IMG/VR virus record: IMGVR_UViG_3300023199_000070
Span: 1 to 31,741 of that record
Direction: 5' to 3' (one strand)
Length of the DNA: 31,741 bases
DNA from: a virus
Each line of letters begins with the position of its first letter. Within the stretch, counting starts at the first letter, position 1. The notes below the pieces were generated by a model, which saw nothing but the letters and a program-made list of their open reading frames with translations, was not told where the DNA came from and ran no database searches. Positions 16,752 to 25,413 of the stretch are shown piece after piece. The translations under genes were made by a program, and so were the position numbers.

Positions 16752-17618
16752 TTAGCTTTTGAGTGCCTCGATCAGCCGGGCTGCCCCGGCGATGAATGCG
16801 CCAGCCTCGCTGGCGTCCGAGGCAGCGCTCGGCGTGCCTCCCTGCGGATCCATGTCGGCAGCGCCCGGCGTGCCCTCACGGATATCTCTGATCAGCGCGC
16901 GCCGCTGCGCGCGCGACCTTCCCTGCCCGCGCAGGGCCGCCTCGACGGTGCGCCGCGCGATCAAGGCGCGCGCCCCCTTTTTGTCACGGGATGCCATGGG
17001 CTCGGCCATAACGGCATCCGCAAAGCCGTGCTCCACCGCATCGCTTGCCGAAAAGAACGTCTCGGCGCACAGCCACTCCGCGACCCGCGCCTGGTCGGCC
17101 CCCGATCTTTTGGCGAAAAGCCGAGCCTGGGCGTCGTCGAACTTGTCCAGATCTTCGGCGATCACGCGGAGCTCGTCAGAATTGCCGATGACGACACCCC
17201 AGGCCTTGTGGATCATCAGAAACGCCGCCGGCGCGATCTCGATGCGCGCGCCGGCCATGGCGATGATCGAGGCGGCGCTTGCCGCGATCCCGAGAATTTT
17301 GACCGTGACCTCGCCCTTGTAGTCCAACAGCAATGAATGAATTGCGAAGCCTTCGAAGAGATCGCCGCCAGGGCTGTTGATCAACACGTCAACAGGCTTA
17401 CCACCCGCCGCGGTAAGCGCCGCGCGCACGGATTTGAGGGTGACGCCATCCCCGTCCCAGCCATCGCCGATCACGTCGAAAACCTCAATCGCGCCGCCCT
17501 CGGCGGACACACCCTCCGGCGCCAAGGCGAGCGCGGGATCCCAGCGATCGAGCGCCGGCGCCTCCGGCGCAAACGTGATCTCAGCCTTCGGTCGGGTCAG
17601 CATCATCTGCCTCCTCAT
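16752..17618 (-). CDS. ClpP-like head maturation protease
   Basis: A 288-residue protein with the ClpP-type fold: VDVLINSPGGDLFEGFAIH, then the nucleophile Ser114 in KILGIAASAASIIAMAG, His137 in AAFLMIHKAWG and a likely Asp161 in EDLDKFDDAQ. The pattern continues LFAKRSGADQARVAEWLCAETFFSASDAVEHGFADAV. Such proteases remove the delta domain of capsid proteins. The C-terminal 70 residues are low complexity and charged, as in scaffolding fusions. Alternative ATG starts at 17606 or 17603 are possible. It overlaps the portal gene by 37 bases. Confidence 0.88.
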   Translation of the reverse strand: MRRQMMLTRPKAEITFAPEAPALDRWDPALALAPEGVSAEGGAIEVFDVIGDGWDGDGVTLKSVRAALTAAGGKPVDVLINSPGGDLFEGFAIHSLLLDYKGEVTVKILGIAASAASIIAMAGARIEIAPAAFLMIHKAWGVVIGNSDELRVIAEDLDKFDDAQARLFAKRSGADQARVAEWLCAETFFSASDAVEHGFADAVMAEPMASRDKKGARALIARRTVEAALRGQGRSRAQRRALIRDIREGTPGAADMDPQGGTPSAASDASEAGAFIAGAARLIEALKS

Positions 17619-18843
17619 CGGCCTCGAGGGGCGCCCCGCCGGCGCCCTCGTCGCGGGTCATATTGGGCGGCGGATAATAGATATCCCCGCCCGCGCGCGG
17701 GTTCATCCCCCGCTCGGCGCGCACCTCGTTCGGGCTCATCACGCCCCATTGTAGGTTTGCCGTGTGGCTCGCCGTGCGCGTTTTCTCGTCAAGTTTTAAG
17801 AGTTCGCGCTCATTGAGGCTCACCTCGATCGCCCGCTCGTCCGGACCGAGAAGATCGCCCCGCAAGGCGTCCTCGATCGCGGCGATCCAATCGCCGAGCG
17901 TCCAGGTGGCAAAGCCTTGGGTCTGGCTCTCAATCCCAGTGCCGAAACTCGTCTGCTTTGTCGTGTCGCCCAGCAAATGCGGCGGCACGCCGAAAAACAT
18001 GGCGATCTCGGTTCGGCTTGCATTGATCGTGTCGATGAATTGCGCATCGATCAGGCTCATCCCCAACGGCTTCAACTCGGCGCCCTGCTCGAGCACCAGC
18101 GTGCCCCCCGCCTGCTGCGGGTCTCGAAACTCCGCAAGCCCGCGCTGCAGATTGGCCCGCGCCTCATCTGACAAAACCGTCGAATGTGTCAGCACGCTCG
18201 ACACCGACGCCCCATTGCGGAACGTCCGCGCGCCATGACGCGACGTTGCCAGAGACAGCCCGATCGCCTCGCGCGCATAGGTCAGCGGAGAAACGCCCGT
18301 AATCCCATCGAGGCTCATGCCCATGACGTGCAAGACATCTCTCTGATCGTAGATGTTTTGACGGCCCGCCTCGGTGGTGTGGCGATATTCGAGCGTCAGG
18401 TCCGGCCTCTGATGCACCTCCACCCGATCGGGGTTCAGCGGGATCAGCGCTGTCGGCTGGCCGCGAACGCCCCAGGCGATCCGCCAATAAGAATTCCCGC
18501 GGAAGAGAAGGTGGTTGCAGATCAGGCGGCGCGCGGCATAGGCCTTCTGGAACTGATTGGGGCGCCGGTTCAAAAGCTCGGCGATGGCATGGTCCGGGCG
18601 CGGCGCAAATTCGGACGGACCAACCCGCTCGCGCACCACAACCGGCATGCGCGCGATCGCGCCGGTGATGATTTGCGCCGACCGATACACCGCCCCGACG
18701 CGCATCGCGCTCTGATCCGTCACAGAGACGCCCGTGCTCTCATAGCCATCCAAGAGCAGTCGCCGCAACTCCTCCAAAGAGGAGATGCGGCGCTCTTCCG
18801 GCCCGGATGTCAACGCTGCCCAGGCGCGCCTCAGTCTGCTCAT
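17581..18843 (-). CDS. HK97-type portal protein
   Basis: The ATG at 18843 shares a base with the terminase stop (TGATG), giving 420 residues starting MSRLRRAWAALTSG; the longer frame is read-through. The portal core shows VTDQSAMRVGAVYRSAQIITGAI, PNQFQKAYAARRLICNHLLFRGNSYW, LEYRHTTEAGRQNIYDQRDVLH and EIAMFFGVPPHLLGDTTKQTSFG, all hallmarks of the family. The portal is the dodecamer ring through which DNA enters. Confidence 0.92.
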   Translation of the reverse strand: MSRLRRAWAALTSGPEERRISSLEELRRLLLDGYESTGVSVTDQSAMRVGAVYRSAQIITGAIARMPVVVRERVGPSEFAPRPDHAIAELLNRRPNQFQKAYAARRLICNHLLFRGNSYWRIAWGVRGQPTALIPLNPDRVEVHQRPDLTLEYRHTTEAGRQNIYDQRDVLHVMGMSLDGITGVSPLTYAREAIGLSLATSRHGARTFRNGASVSSVLTHSTVLSDEARANLQRGLAEFRDPQQAGGTLVLEQGAELKPLGMSLIDAQFIDTINASRTEIAMFFGVPPHLLGDTTKQTSFGTGIESQTQGFATWTLGDWIAAIEDALRGDLLGPDERAIEVSLNERELLKLDEKTRTASHTANLQWGVMSPNEVRAERGMNPRAGGDIYYPPPNMTRDEGAGGAPLEADEEADDADPTEG

Positions 18844-20543
18844 CACATCACCATCGGCGGGCGGTCTTCGTAGACGCTCCGCTCCTCGAGGGCCTCGCTG
18901 ACGCACCAATGCGAGCGCGCCATGATCAGCGCGACGGCCGGGTCGATCATGTCCGCAGGCGCCATCTTTTCCGGGCGCACAAAGCCAGACCCCCGGTATT
19001 CCTGGGCGATCACATTTGATATTGCCCAGCGCGCCACCGGGTCTCCATCATGCTCGATCTCGCCATCGGCAATCTCTCCCATTAAACGCTGCATGGGCTC
19101 GGTCATCTCCATCGGCCTCTGGCGAAACTCGATGCAGGTGATGCCTTCCGCCTCGAGCTCGCGAACCAAATCATGAGCAAGATGCGGATCATATCGAAGC
19201 TCGGCGATGCTTAAACGCTCGGCAAGCGCAAGGATCTCCGCCTTGATCAAGGTGAAATCTTGTGTCGAGCCCGGCGCAATGCGCAAATACCCATCCCGCG
19301 CCCAGGCCTCGAAATGCTCATTCCCGGCCGCATCACGCATTGCCGCCGTCTGCCAGTGGCGCCAAAGCGCCAGAAACCCGCCCTCCGGCCGCTCCGCGGC
19401 GACGCAGAGCGACGAAAGATCGTGCCGGATCGCAAGATCAAGGGCGAGCACAACCTTCAGACCCTCGAAATCCTTGATGGTCAAACCCTCCCGCGCGCCT
19501 CTGTTCCAGCCAACAAGCTCGAACGCCGTGGCGCCGATCGATGTCCATACGCCAAGATGCTTTCGCAGAAATTCGCCCTTCGACTGAGCCGATTGGCCTG
19601 CCTTCATCCACTGATCGGCCAACTCGCGCTCGCTCTTGATCGTGCCAAGGCCCGGATTGGCCTTGCGCCAGGCCACAGGATCGCCGGGATCGTCGTCTTC
19701 GTCGATCGCATAGATAATCCCGAAATATGTCGGGTTTTCGAAAACGCCTTCAAGGATCTTCCGGGTGCGTGTGTGCTCTTCATAGCAGACCCCGCTGACA
19801 TTCTCGCCCGCCGTCGTGATCGCGACCAAAAGTGGTGACGAGCGGGCGCCAAAGGCGCTGTCGAGCACGTCCCAAGTGTCTCTCTTCCGGTGGGCGTGCA
19901 GCTCATCGACGATGGCGCAGGATGGGTTGAGACCATCGAGCGAGTCCGTCTGGCTTGCGAGCGGCGAAAACTCCGCATCGTGCGGCCCGCGAATTTCGTT
20001 CATGTAGCAGCGCAGACCAGTGGTCTCTCGAAGTTTTGGCGAGCGATCGACCATTGAGCGAGCCACCCCGAAGACCTCCCTGGCTTGCTTTCGGGTCGTC
20101 GCGGCGCTGTAGACATTCGGCGCGCCCTCGCCATCGACCGCCGTCATATAGAGCCCCAGACCCGCCAGGATCGTTGATTTGGCGTTCTTGCGCGGCATCT
20201 CGATATAGACAGTTCGAAACCGCCGAGGATAACGCCCATCGATCGACTTTTCCCGATAACGCCAGCCATTTATCTGAGCCAGAATGAAAACCTGGAAAGG
20301 CTCGAGTCGGATTGGCTCTCGGTTGCGCGCCTTGTCGCCCTTGACATGCGGCAGCGTTTCGATGAAGGCGCAGATGTGTCTAACAGCCTCTTGCGAAAAC
20401 CAGAACGCGCCGATACCGGCCTCAGCCTCATTGAGATCCTTTAGAAAACGCGCGCAGGCGAGACGAACCCACTTACCCGCGACGATTTTGCGATCAATTA
20501 CGCGCCTGGCGTAATCGATCGCAATCTGAGCGTGATCTATCAA
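18843..20543 (-). CDS. Terminase large subunit
   Basis: This 566-residue motor and nuclease packages DNA. The ATPase domain has a Walker A-like PRKNAKST (residues 117-124) and a Walker B CAIVDELHAH with D213 and E214, followed by a coupling SLLVAITTAGE-type motif. The nuclease domain has LALDLAIRHDLSS with D369 and D375. The organisation matches the terminase large subunits that pair with P27 small subunits. The reading frame starts with TTG at 20543, overlapping the stop of the small subunit gene; no ATG is close by. Confidence 0.92.
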   Translation of the reverse strand: MIDHAQIAIDYARRVIDRKIVAGKWVRLACARFLKDLNEAEAGIGAFWFSQEAVRHICAFIETLPHVKGDKARNREPIRLEPFQVFILAQINGWRYREKSIDGRYPRRFRTVYIEMPRKNAKSTILAGLGLYMTAVDGEGAPNVYSAATTRKQAREVFGVARSMVDRSPKLRETTGLRCYMNEIRGPHDAEFSPLASQTDSLDGLNPSCAIVDELHAHRKRDTWDVLDSAFGARSSPLLVAITTAGENVSGVCYEEHTRTRKILEGVFENPTYFGIIYAIDEDDDPGDPVAWRKANPGLGTIKSERELADQWMKAGQSAQSKGEFLRKHLGVWTSIGATAFELVGWNRGAREGLTIKDFEGLKVVLALDLAIRHDLSSLCVAAERPEGGFLALWRHWQTAAMRDAAGNEHFEAWARDGYLRIAPGSTQDFTLIKAEILALAERLSIAELRYDPHLAHDLVRELEAEGITCIEFRQRPMEMTEPMQRLMGEIADGEIEHDGDPVARWAISNVIAQEYRGSGFVRPEKMAPADMIDPAVALIMARSHWCVSEALEERSVYEDRPPMVM

Positions 20544-21082
20544 TTCGGGCGGCTCGCTGGCATCTCGATCGAAAGCGGACGGAAGGGATCAAGCGGGCCG
20601 CCATCCTCTACCGTCTTCGCCGGCTTCGGCGGCGCCAGAAGATCCAGGAAATCGGTCTGCGCCGTTCCCGTCATTGCATAGCGCGCGCGCGGGCTCATCT
20701 TGAGATCGGCAGCAAGCATGCGATATTCCTTTAGCGCGGCGGATCGGGCCTGGGCCTTGCCTGACATATAGGCGCCGCCACTCTTGCCCGGCGCCGTCTC
20801 GGCGTCCTCCGCTTTGATCTCGCGGTCGAGCGTTTCCCACCGCTCCCAGGCCCGCGCCGCCATAATGATCAGCGCAACATCGCCCTCGCAGATGGCCCGA
20901 TCTCGCGCCAGCGTTCGAATGATCTCGGCATATATCTTCCGCGCCCGGCTTCCAAAGTAAGCGGGCGGCGGCGGAAGATTGTCGATTGCAAGCCGCTCGA
21001 CCTCAAGATACTGACGCTCGAGCGCTTTCGAGCCACCATTTTGCGCGGGCCGGCCGGTACTCACTGGTCCCCCCCCCCCCAT
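20540..21082 (-). CDS. Terminase small subunit, P27 family
   Basis: I choose the ATG at 21082, just after the HNH stop, giving 180 residues. A longer frame reaches 21163. The body has RQYLEVERLAIDNLPPPPAYF, GSRARKIYAEIIRTLARDRAICEGDV and KEYRMLAADLKMSPRARYAM, the pattern of P27 terminase small subunits that bind DNA ends. The first five codons are ATG plus G-rich codons encoding MGGGGP, made by a run of 12 Cs on the plus strand, so the start region is length-variable. Confidence 0.8.
   Translation of the reverse strand: MGGGGPVSTGRPAQNGGSKALERQYLEVERLAIDNLPPPPAYFGSRARKIYAEIIRTLARDRAICEGDVALIIMAARAWERWETLDREIKAEDAETAPGKSGGAYMSGKAQARSAALKEYRMLAADLKMSPRARYAMTGTAQTDFLDLLAPPKPAKTVEDGGPLDPFRPLSIEMPASRPN
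21069..21080 (-). repeat. Run of 12 C (12 G in the coding strand) inside the terS start
   Basis: The homopolymer 21069-21080 includes the G of the terS ATG and codes for four glycines. A second run of nine G lies 80 bases upstream in the HNH tail. One-base slips would put terS out of frame. Confidence 0.9.
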
Positions 21083-21086
21083 TTTT

Positions 21087-21563
21087 TCAGAATTCGCCCA
21101 AATTTGGTTGTTGCGTCGGGTCTCCGTGCCGAGGACCCCAAGGAATGAACCACCCCCCCCCACCCGCCGGCCGCGCCGCGCGCGCCTCGAGGCGCTGCTT
21201 CCAGCCCGAGTGACAGCTCTGACAGAGCGACATCAGAGCGCCGCGCCAAAACTTCTCGGCGTCCCCGCGATGAGGCTCGATATGGTCGGCCACCGTCGCG
21301 AGCCGCGCGATCTTCATCTCAGCGCAGCGCCGGCACATCGGCTCTTTTGCGAGCTGACGCTCACGCCGCCCGCGCCACGCCGCGCTCGAATACCACCTCC
21401 GAACGGGGCCCGACCGCGCGCGATCGCGCGCGCGGTCGGCGCTTTGCCGCGCCTTGGCTTTGTGCTGCACGCAGAACCGATCAGACGCCTCGATAAGACA
21501 CGGACACCCGGGATGCGCGCAAATCTTTTTCGTCACCTGAGATACACCGGCATGTCCAGACAT
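21087..21563 (-). CDS. HNH endonuclease
   Basis: The ATG at 21563 gives 158 residues. A zinc-binding knuckle CxxxxC...CxxH (residues 15-34) precedes CRRCAEMK (C77, C80) and the HNH core VADHIEPHRGDAEKFWRGALMSLCQSCH with D93-H94 and C114, C117, H118. The middle Asn of the usual pattern (NLQSLC) is alanine here, a substitution seen in other phage members as far as I recall. HNH proteins next to the terminase help packaging. The gene starts after a terminator, so it is the first gene of the late operon. No Shine-Dalgarno is clear. Confidence 0.82.
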   Translation of the reverse strand: MSGHAGVSQVTKKICAHPGCPCLIEASDRFCVQHKAKARQSADRARDRARSGPVRRWYSSAAWRGRRERQLAKEPMCRRCAEMKIARLATVADHIEPHRGDAEKFWRGALMSLCQSCHSGWKQRLEARAARPAGGGGWFIPWGPRHGDPTQQPNLGEF

Positions 21564-21592
21564 TCCGAAAGAGCGAGAGACAGAGAGACATG

Positions 21593-21621
21593 AAAAAGCC
21601 CGGAAGCCGCAGGCTCCGGGC
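21593..21621 (-). terminator. Rho-independent terminator before the late operon
   Basis: On the minus strand a 10-bp GC-rich stem with a one-base bulge (GCCCGGAGCC with loop TGC, opposite GGCTTCCGGGC) is followed directly by five T. It lies between the stop of the candidate late regulator (21670) and the HNH start (21563), so it separates early from late transcription. Confidence 0.85.
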
Positions 21622-21633
21622 GCACGTCTTCGA

Positions 21634-21658
21634 CGATTGGGCCAACATGTCCCAATCG
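21634..21658. promoter_or_regulatory. 8-bp dyad before the late operon, possible regulator site
   Basis: CGATTGGG and CCCAATCG are perfect inverted arms separated by nine bases. The dyad is in the 100-base gap between the 300-aa gene and the late operon, just upstream of the terminator. It could bind a late activator or load an antiterminator. Confidence 0.5.
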
Positions 21659-21669
21659 GGCCGGGGACG

Positions 21670-22572
21670 TCAAGCCCTATCATGCGCCGCGCTGAGCGCA
21701 GCCCTCAAAGAGGAAACCAACGCCTCACCCGCCTTTCGCTTGTTCGCTCCGGAGCGCGGCCAACCATAGGCGCTGAGCGTTTGGCTGAGGGACCATCCGT
21801 CCACAGAGAGCCGGCGCACGAGATCGAGCCGCAAGAGAACCCGCGCGCGGCCCGTGCGCACAAGATCGGCCGGGCCGAGCGGCACCGGCCCGCCGGCCAT
21901 CGCCGCCTCCATGCGGCGGACCCACTCGGCCAGCCCGCAGCGCGCCGCGGCGCCGCCATCGGAGACCCCAGCCCCGCGCCCGCCGCCACACCCAGAACCG
22001 CCACCGTTGCCATGCTGCGGCAGGGTCGGGCTCGCCAGCCGTTCCACAAGATCCGCATAGCGGCGCGCAACCGCGCGCAGATCCTCGGGCAACGCCGACA
22101 CACCGCCCCGCGCCCCACGGCGAATCACGGGCTGCATCATCGTGACGACGCCATCCGTCTTGGCGTCATAGACGCTGACAGGCGCCTCAGAGAGATGCGC
22201 CGGGCCCGCGCCGAACGCCCGCACGGGGCCAGGCCCCACCGCCTCATCGCCCGATTCGGGAAAGGCAAGCGCCAGATCCAACGCCGCCTGCTCGCGCCGC
22301 ATGCGCCGCCACGTCTCCGCGTCGCCGACGGTCGCGAAACGATAGACCTGCACCCAGCCCCAGGCGCCATCCGCCAGATCGCACCACATCTCGACCGCGA
22401 CGCCGCCGTCCCAGCCCCTGGCGAGCCGCGTGTCGGCGCCGAGTGCCCGCCCTTCCATCTCTCGCCGAAGGGCGCGCGCTTCCTTTGAGGAAAGCCCTAC
22501 GACGGCCCGGCCTGGCCGCCAGTCAGGAGCCCCCTTCAGGACCCCTTCTCTCAGAACGTTTTTTTTAGACAT
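21670..22572 (-). CDS. Unknown 300-aa protein, candidate late gene regulator
   Basis: The ATG at 22572 follows AAAGGA by about seven bases. I do not recognise the family. The N-terminus is basic and tryptophan-containing, with SSKEARALRREMEG; a middle segment is glycine-rich; the C-terminal 70 residues have GRARVLLRLDLVRRLSVDGWSL and SAYGWPRSGANKRKAGEAL, which look like a helix-turn-helix. The gene is the last before the terminator and late operon, the position of lambda Q or RinA/ArpU-like regulators. Its own promoter region carries tandem GAACGAT copies. A late activator or antiterminator is the best guess, by position. Confidence 0.55.
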   Translation of the reverse strand: MSKKNVLREGVLKGAPDWRPGRAVVGLSSKEARALRREMEGRALGADTRLARGWDGGVAVEMWCDLADGAWGWVQVYRFATVGDAETWRRMRREQAALDLALAFPESGDEAVGPGPVRAFGAGPAHLSEAPVSVYDAKTDGVVTMMQPVIRRGARGGVSALPEDLRAVARRYADLVERLASPTLPQHGNGGGSGCGGGRGAGVSDGGAAARCGLAEWVRRMEAAMAGGPVPLGPADLVRTGRARVLLRLDLVRRLSVDGWSLSQTLSAYGWPRSGANKRKAGEALVSSLRAALSAAHDRA

Positions 22573-22596
22573 TCTCTTTTCCTTTCAATACCATCC

Positions 22597-22983
22597 GAAC
22601 GATCTGAACGATCAAAGCACTATGAAAGGAAAACTTGACTTCTGAGATGGAATGATGCCTCAGAACAGAATTCGACTGTCATTGTCAAATATCGTTCGGA
22701 TCGTTCGGATCGTTCGGCACCCATTGATTTCATTGGGGTTTCATGCAGAACGATGTCGGGATGATCGGAACGATCGAAAACCAAAACCCACCCGAGATGG
22801 CTCCCGCCGACCGGTCCGCTTGATGCCCAAACCCCGCGCCCGAACGATCAAACACCCCATATCGTTCCGAGATCGCGGCACATCGTTCGGCACGCATTGA
22901 TATCGTAAGGTTTTTGCCATCTCCCAGCATCTCAGCCCCGCTGGCCGGAGGGGCGCGGAAAATCCGTCCAAAACGGATCGTTC
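22597..22983. repeat. Cluster of eleven GAACGAT / ATCGTTC heptamers (iteron-like)
   Basis: Ten exact copies lie between 22597 and 22888 and an eleventh at 22977-22983. Start positions are 22597, 22606, 22691, 22700, 22709, 22748, 22768, 22842, 22861, 22882 and 22977. Five are GAACGAT on the plus strand and six are ATCGTTC. Three are tandem at a 9-bp spacing (22691-22717) and two others also at 9 bp. This is far above chance for a 360-bp gap without any gene. The region is AT-richer than its surroundings and contains a TTGACA (22688-22683) next to the triple repeat. It may be a replication origin or the operator of the 300-aa gene. Confidence 0.88.
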
Positions 22984-23345
22984 ACCGCCAGGCAGCGATG
23001 CCAGATGGCCCGGCCATCGGCCCTATGGCGCGCGATGGCCCAGGCCATGCCTCCGGTGATTCCGAAATCCCTATAAACCACCACAAGATCGGCTTGCGAC
23101 CACCAGGCCGCGCCGGCGGCCATGCCAAGCGCCCGCTCGGCCGGCACGTCATCATCGAGAAGCTGGGGCCAGTAGAGATGGCTGCCAAGCGCGGCAAACC
23201 CGTGCGCCAAGCAATCGGCCACCGCCGCGCGGGCATAGGCAAGATTGCGCGCCCGATCGCCGCGATAAGGGCTCTCGAGGATCACCGGGATCAAACCGCG
23301 CGTGCGACCGTGATATTTATGCATTGTAACCATCCCTAAACGCAC
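22932..23345 (-). CDS. DUF7768-like / nucleoside 2-deoxyribosyltransferase-like protein
   Basis: The frame gives 137 residues, starting GTG at 23345 after GAAGGGG; an ATG at 23333 is also possible. The pattern VILESPYRGDRARNLAYARA, FAALGSHLYWPQLLDDD, PAERALGMAAGAAWWSQADLVVVY and GITGGMAWAIARHR matches the DUF7768 family, which has a fold like DUF4406 and nucleoside deoxyribosyltransferase-type enzymes. In phages these often sit near replication genes. The biochemical role is unknown. It lies 14 bases after the helicase gene. Confidence 0.7.
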   Translation of the reverse strand: MRLGMVTMHKYHGRTRGLIPVILESPYRGDRARNLAYARAAVADCLAHGFAALGSHLYWPQLLDDDVPAERALGMAAGAAWWSQADLVVVYRDFGITGGMAWAIARHRADGRAIWHRCLAVNDPFWTDFPRPSGQRG

Positions 23346-23359
23346 GCGGCCACCCCTTC

Positions 23360-25000
23360 TCAGGGCGCGCCGCCATTATCCCGAACGCCCGAGACATCGA
23401 GCCATTTGCCGAGCGCGTCGGGCCGTGTCTCGTCGCCCGGCATCTTGATCCTCAGCCCGTGATAGATCCGATCCGACGCCTTTCCCGCTGCGCCGCGGAG
23501 AAAGCGGTGGCCCATCTCGCGCCCCAGCATTTGGGCCGAAGGTTTCTGCAAACCCTGCGCCTCCCACCAGCCATCAGCGACGGCGCGCAACGCCCTGAAA
23601 GAGACGCGATAGTCCGGCGCGCGATCGCAGCAATCGCGCAGAAACTGGCCGATAAGATCGCTCGCCTCGCGCAGCTCCCGACTCGCGTTCTCGATCTCAG
23701 CGGGCCGCCCAAGCCCGGCGCGGCGCCAATCTGCAAAGCCCTGCAGCGCCCAGTTGAGGATCCCGGGGGCCTCATCCATAAAATCCGCGAGAACCACGTC
23801 CATCGGCCGGCGCACCTCGCGCGGGATGGTCTGGGCGAATGGAATCACATGGATCCGGCGCCATGTGCCCTCGTCATGGCTCTTAATCTTGGGCGCGCGA
23901 TTGAAACTCACAAAGAGCTTCGCCTGGGGCGTAAACTCAAAGAAGCCTTCATTGAGGTGCCGGGCGAGAAGCGGCTCACCGCCCGTGAACTCCTTGATCT
24001 TGCTCTCATCGAGCTCGTCGCCCGTGCGGGGCTCCGAGGCGCGCAAGATCCGCATTCCAGGAACGCGCGCGATGTCGGGCGTCGCGCCCGCGCCATCGCC
24101 GCTGCGGGCGCGTAGAAAAGACTGGATCTTGATCGAGCCTGCATAAGGCCCGACAATCCGGGAAAGCGCCGAGATAATCGTCGATTTTCCGTTCGCGCCC
24201 TCGCCCTGCAGCATGAAACAGCACTGCTCGGCGATCGAGCCCGTGAGGCAATAGCCCGCCACGCGGCGCAGATAGGCCTGCGTGTCTGGATCTGGCTGGA
24301 TCATATCGAGGAAGGCTTGCCAGCGCGGCGCCGCACCGCGCGGATCGAACCGCACCGGGGCGCATATCGTCGCGCGATCTGCGGGGGCATGCGGGCCCAG
24401 CGCCTCGCCGGCCGCCTCGACCACCTCCTCGGGCTCCATCGCCTCGCCAAGCACGAGGCGCGAAAGATCGAGCCGGCCATTGGCGAGGTTGAGAACCATG
24501 GTGCGCGCATCGATCGCCTTCGGCTCGGTGCTGATGCCATCGATCCAGCGCATCTGATCGAGCGCCGCGCCCATCTTGGCGCGGCTCTCGCAGTCCCGCG
24601 CGAATTTGCGATGCGCGGCTACCCGCTTGGCGTGGATCGATTTCGCGCGATCTGCGACGGCCTCGCCGAGCTGCAGCCTCTCGACCTCGCGCCTGGCGGC
24701 AGCCTCGTCCGCCTCGGTGGGGCCGGCCGCGTCGATGGCGGCAGCCTCGTCCTCGATCAGCTTTGAGAGCGCCTGGGCGCGGCGATTGGCAAGCACCTCG
24801 CCCGCCTCCGCCTCGAAATGCGACCCGACCCACACCGCCCATCCGCGCGTGCGGATGTGGATCATCCGATCGCCATTGGCGGCGGCCAGGCGCCGAGCAT
24901 TACCGAGATCGGTGCGCGGCCAGCCGGCGCGGGTGATGAGGCTCGGCGCGCCGGCCGCGTCGAGATCGGCGGCGTCATAGGCGGCGTCCCACTCGGTCAC
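23360..25000 (-). CDS. D5/P4-type SF3 replicative helicase
   Basis: The GTG at 25000 overlaps the stop of the upstream gene (GTGA). The 546-residue protein has Walker A GEGANGKST (266-274), LRASEPRTGDELDESKIKEFTGG (strand and Walker B-like region), motif C KLFVSFNRAPKI (361-372) and the arginine region GTWRRIHVIPFAQTIP (379-392). These are the D5/P4-alpha helicase landmarks. There is no obvious N-terminal Toprim or prim-pol motif, so the protein is a helicase without its own primase and priming is probably done by a host or other factor. The helicase opens DNA at the origin, possibly at the heptamer cluster 380 bases downstream. Confidence 0.87.
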   Translation of the reverse strand: MTEWDAAYDAADLDAAGAPSLITRAGWPRTDLGNARRLAAANGDRMIHIRTRGWAVWVGSHFEAEAGEVLANRRAQALSKLIEDEAAAIDAAGPTEADEAAARREVERLQLGEAVADRAKSIHAKRVAAHRKFARDCESRAKMGAALDQMRWIDGISTEPKAIDARTMVLNLANGRLDLSRLVLGEAMEPEEVVEAAGEALGPHAPADRATICAPVRFDPRGAAPRWQAFLDMIQPDPDTQAYLRRVAGYCLTGSIAEQCCFMLQGEGANGKSTIISALSRIVGPYAGSIKIQSFLRARSGDGAGATPDIARVPGMRILRASEPRTGDELDESKIKEFTGGEPLLARHLNEGFFEFTPQAKLFVSFNRAPKIKSHDEGTWRRIHVIPFAQTIPREVRRPMDVVLADFMDEAPGILNWALQGFADWRRAGLGRPAEIENASRELREASDLIGQFLRDCCDRAPDYRVSFRALRAVADGWWEAQGLQKPSAQMLGREMGHRFLRGAAGKASDRIYHGLRIKMPGDETRPDALGKWLDVSGVRDNGGAP

Positions 25001-25413
25001 CCGATCACCTTTTGCGCGAAACTGAGGAAGCCGCGCTTGTCGTCATCCGAGAGGGATTTGAAAATCGCGGCGACATAGGCCTTGCGCTCGTGAAGTGTGG
25101 CAAAGCGCGCCCAATCCGCCGCCGCCTCTGCATGGGTCTCCATGCCGACCCAAAGCGGCAAGGGCTGCCCCGCCGGCCCAGTGGCATCGACAGCCCAGGC
25201 CGCCACTTCATAGGCCGAGCGGCGCGGCAAGGCGGCGAGCGCCCCCATGGCGAGCGTCACCCGCTCGCCATGGGCGAGCCTCTTAAGAAGCGCGCCGATG
25301 GCATCGGCCTCGGCGAGCGGATCTTGCCCGGCCTCAGCGCGGAGAAGATGAACGCGAACCTCACGCCACAACGTGCGGCCGAGATCGGCCGGACCTGCCC
25401 CCCCGCCATCCAT
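24997..25413 (-). CDS. Conserved early phage protein, unknown
   Basis: A 138-residue, mostly helical protein starting MDGGGAGPADLGRTLWREV, with RRSAYEVAAWAVDATGPAG and a C-terminal AYVAAIFKSLSDDDKRGFLSF. It overlaps the upstream and downstream genes by one and four bases (TGATG, GTGA), so it is coupled to the helicase. The family is not recognised. A role in replication, for example as helicase partner, is inferred only from coupling. Confidence 0.65.
   Translation of the reverse strand: MDGGGAGPADLGRTLWREVRVHLLRAEAGQDPLAEADAIGALLKRLAHGERVTLAMGALAALPRRSAYEVAAWAVDATGPAGQPLPLWVGMETHAEAAADWARFATLHERKAYVAAIFKSLSDDDKRGFLSFAQKVIG

Noticed and set aside
15408-17336. Long plus-strand ORF of 642 codons across the capsid and protease region
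   Set aside because: It is antisense to strongly recognised capsid and protease genes and has only composition-driven arginine and glycine runs.
22597-22983. CRISPR-like array
   Set aside because: Units are 7-9 bp in both orientations without spacers of constant length, and no cas genes occur.
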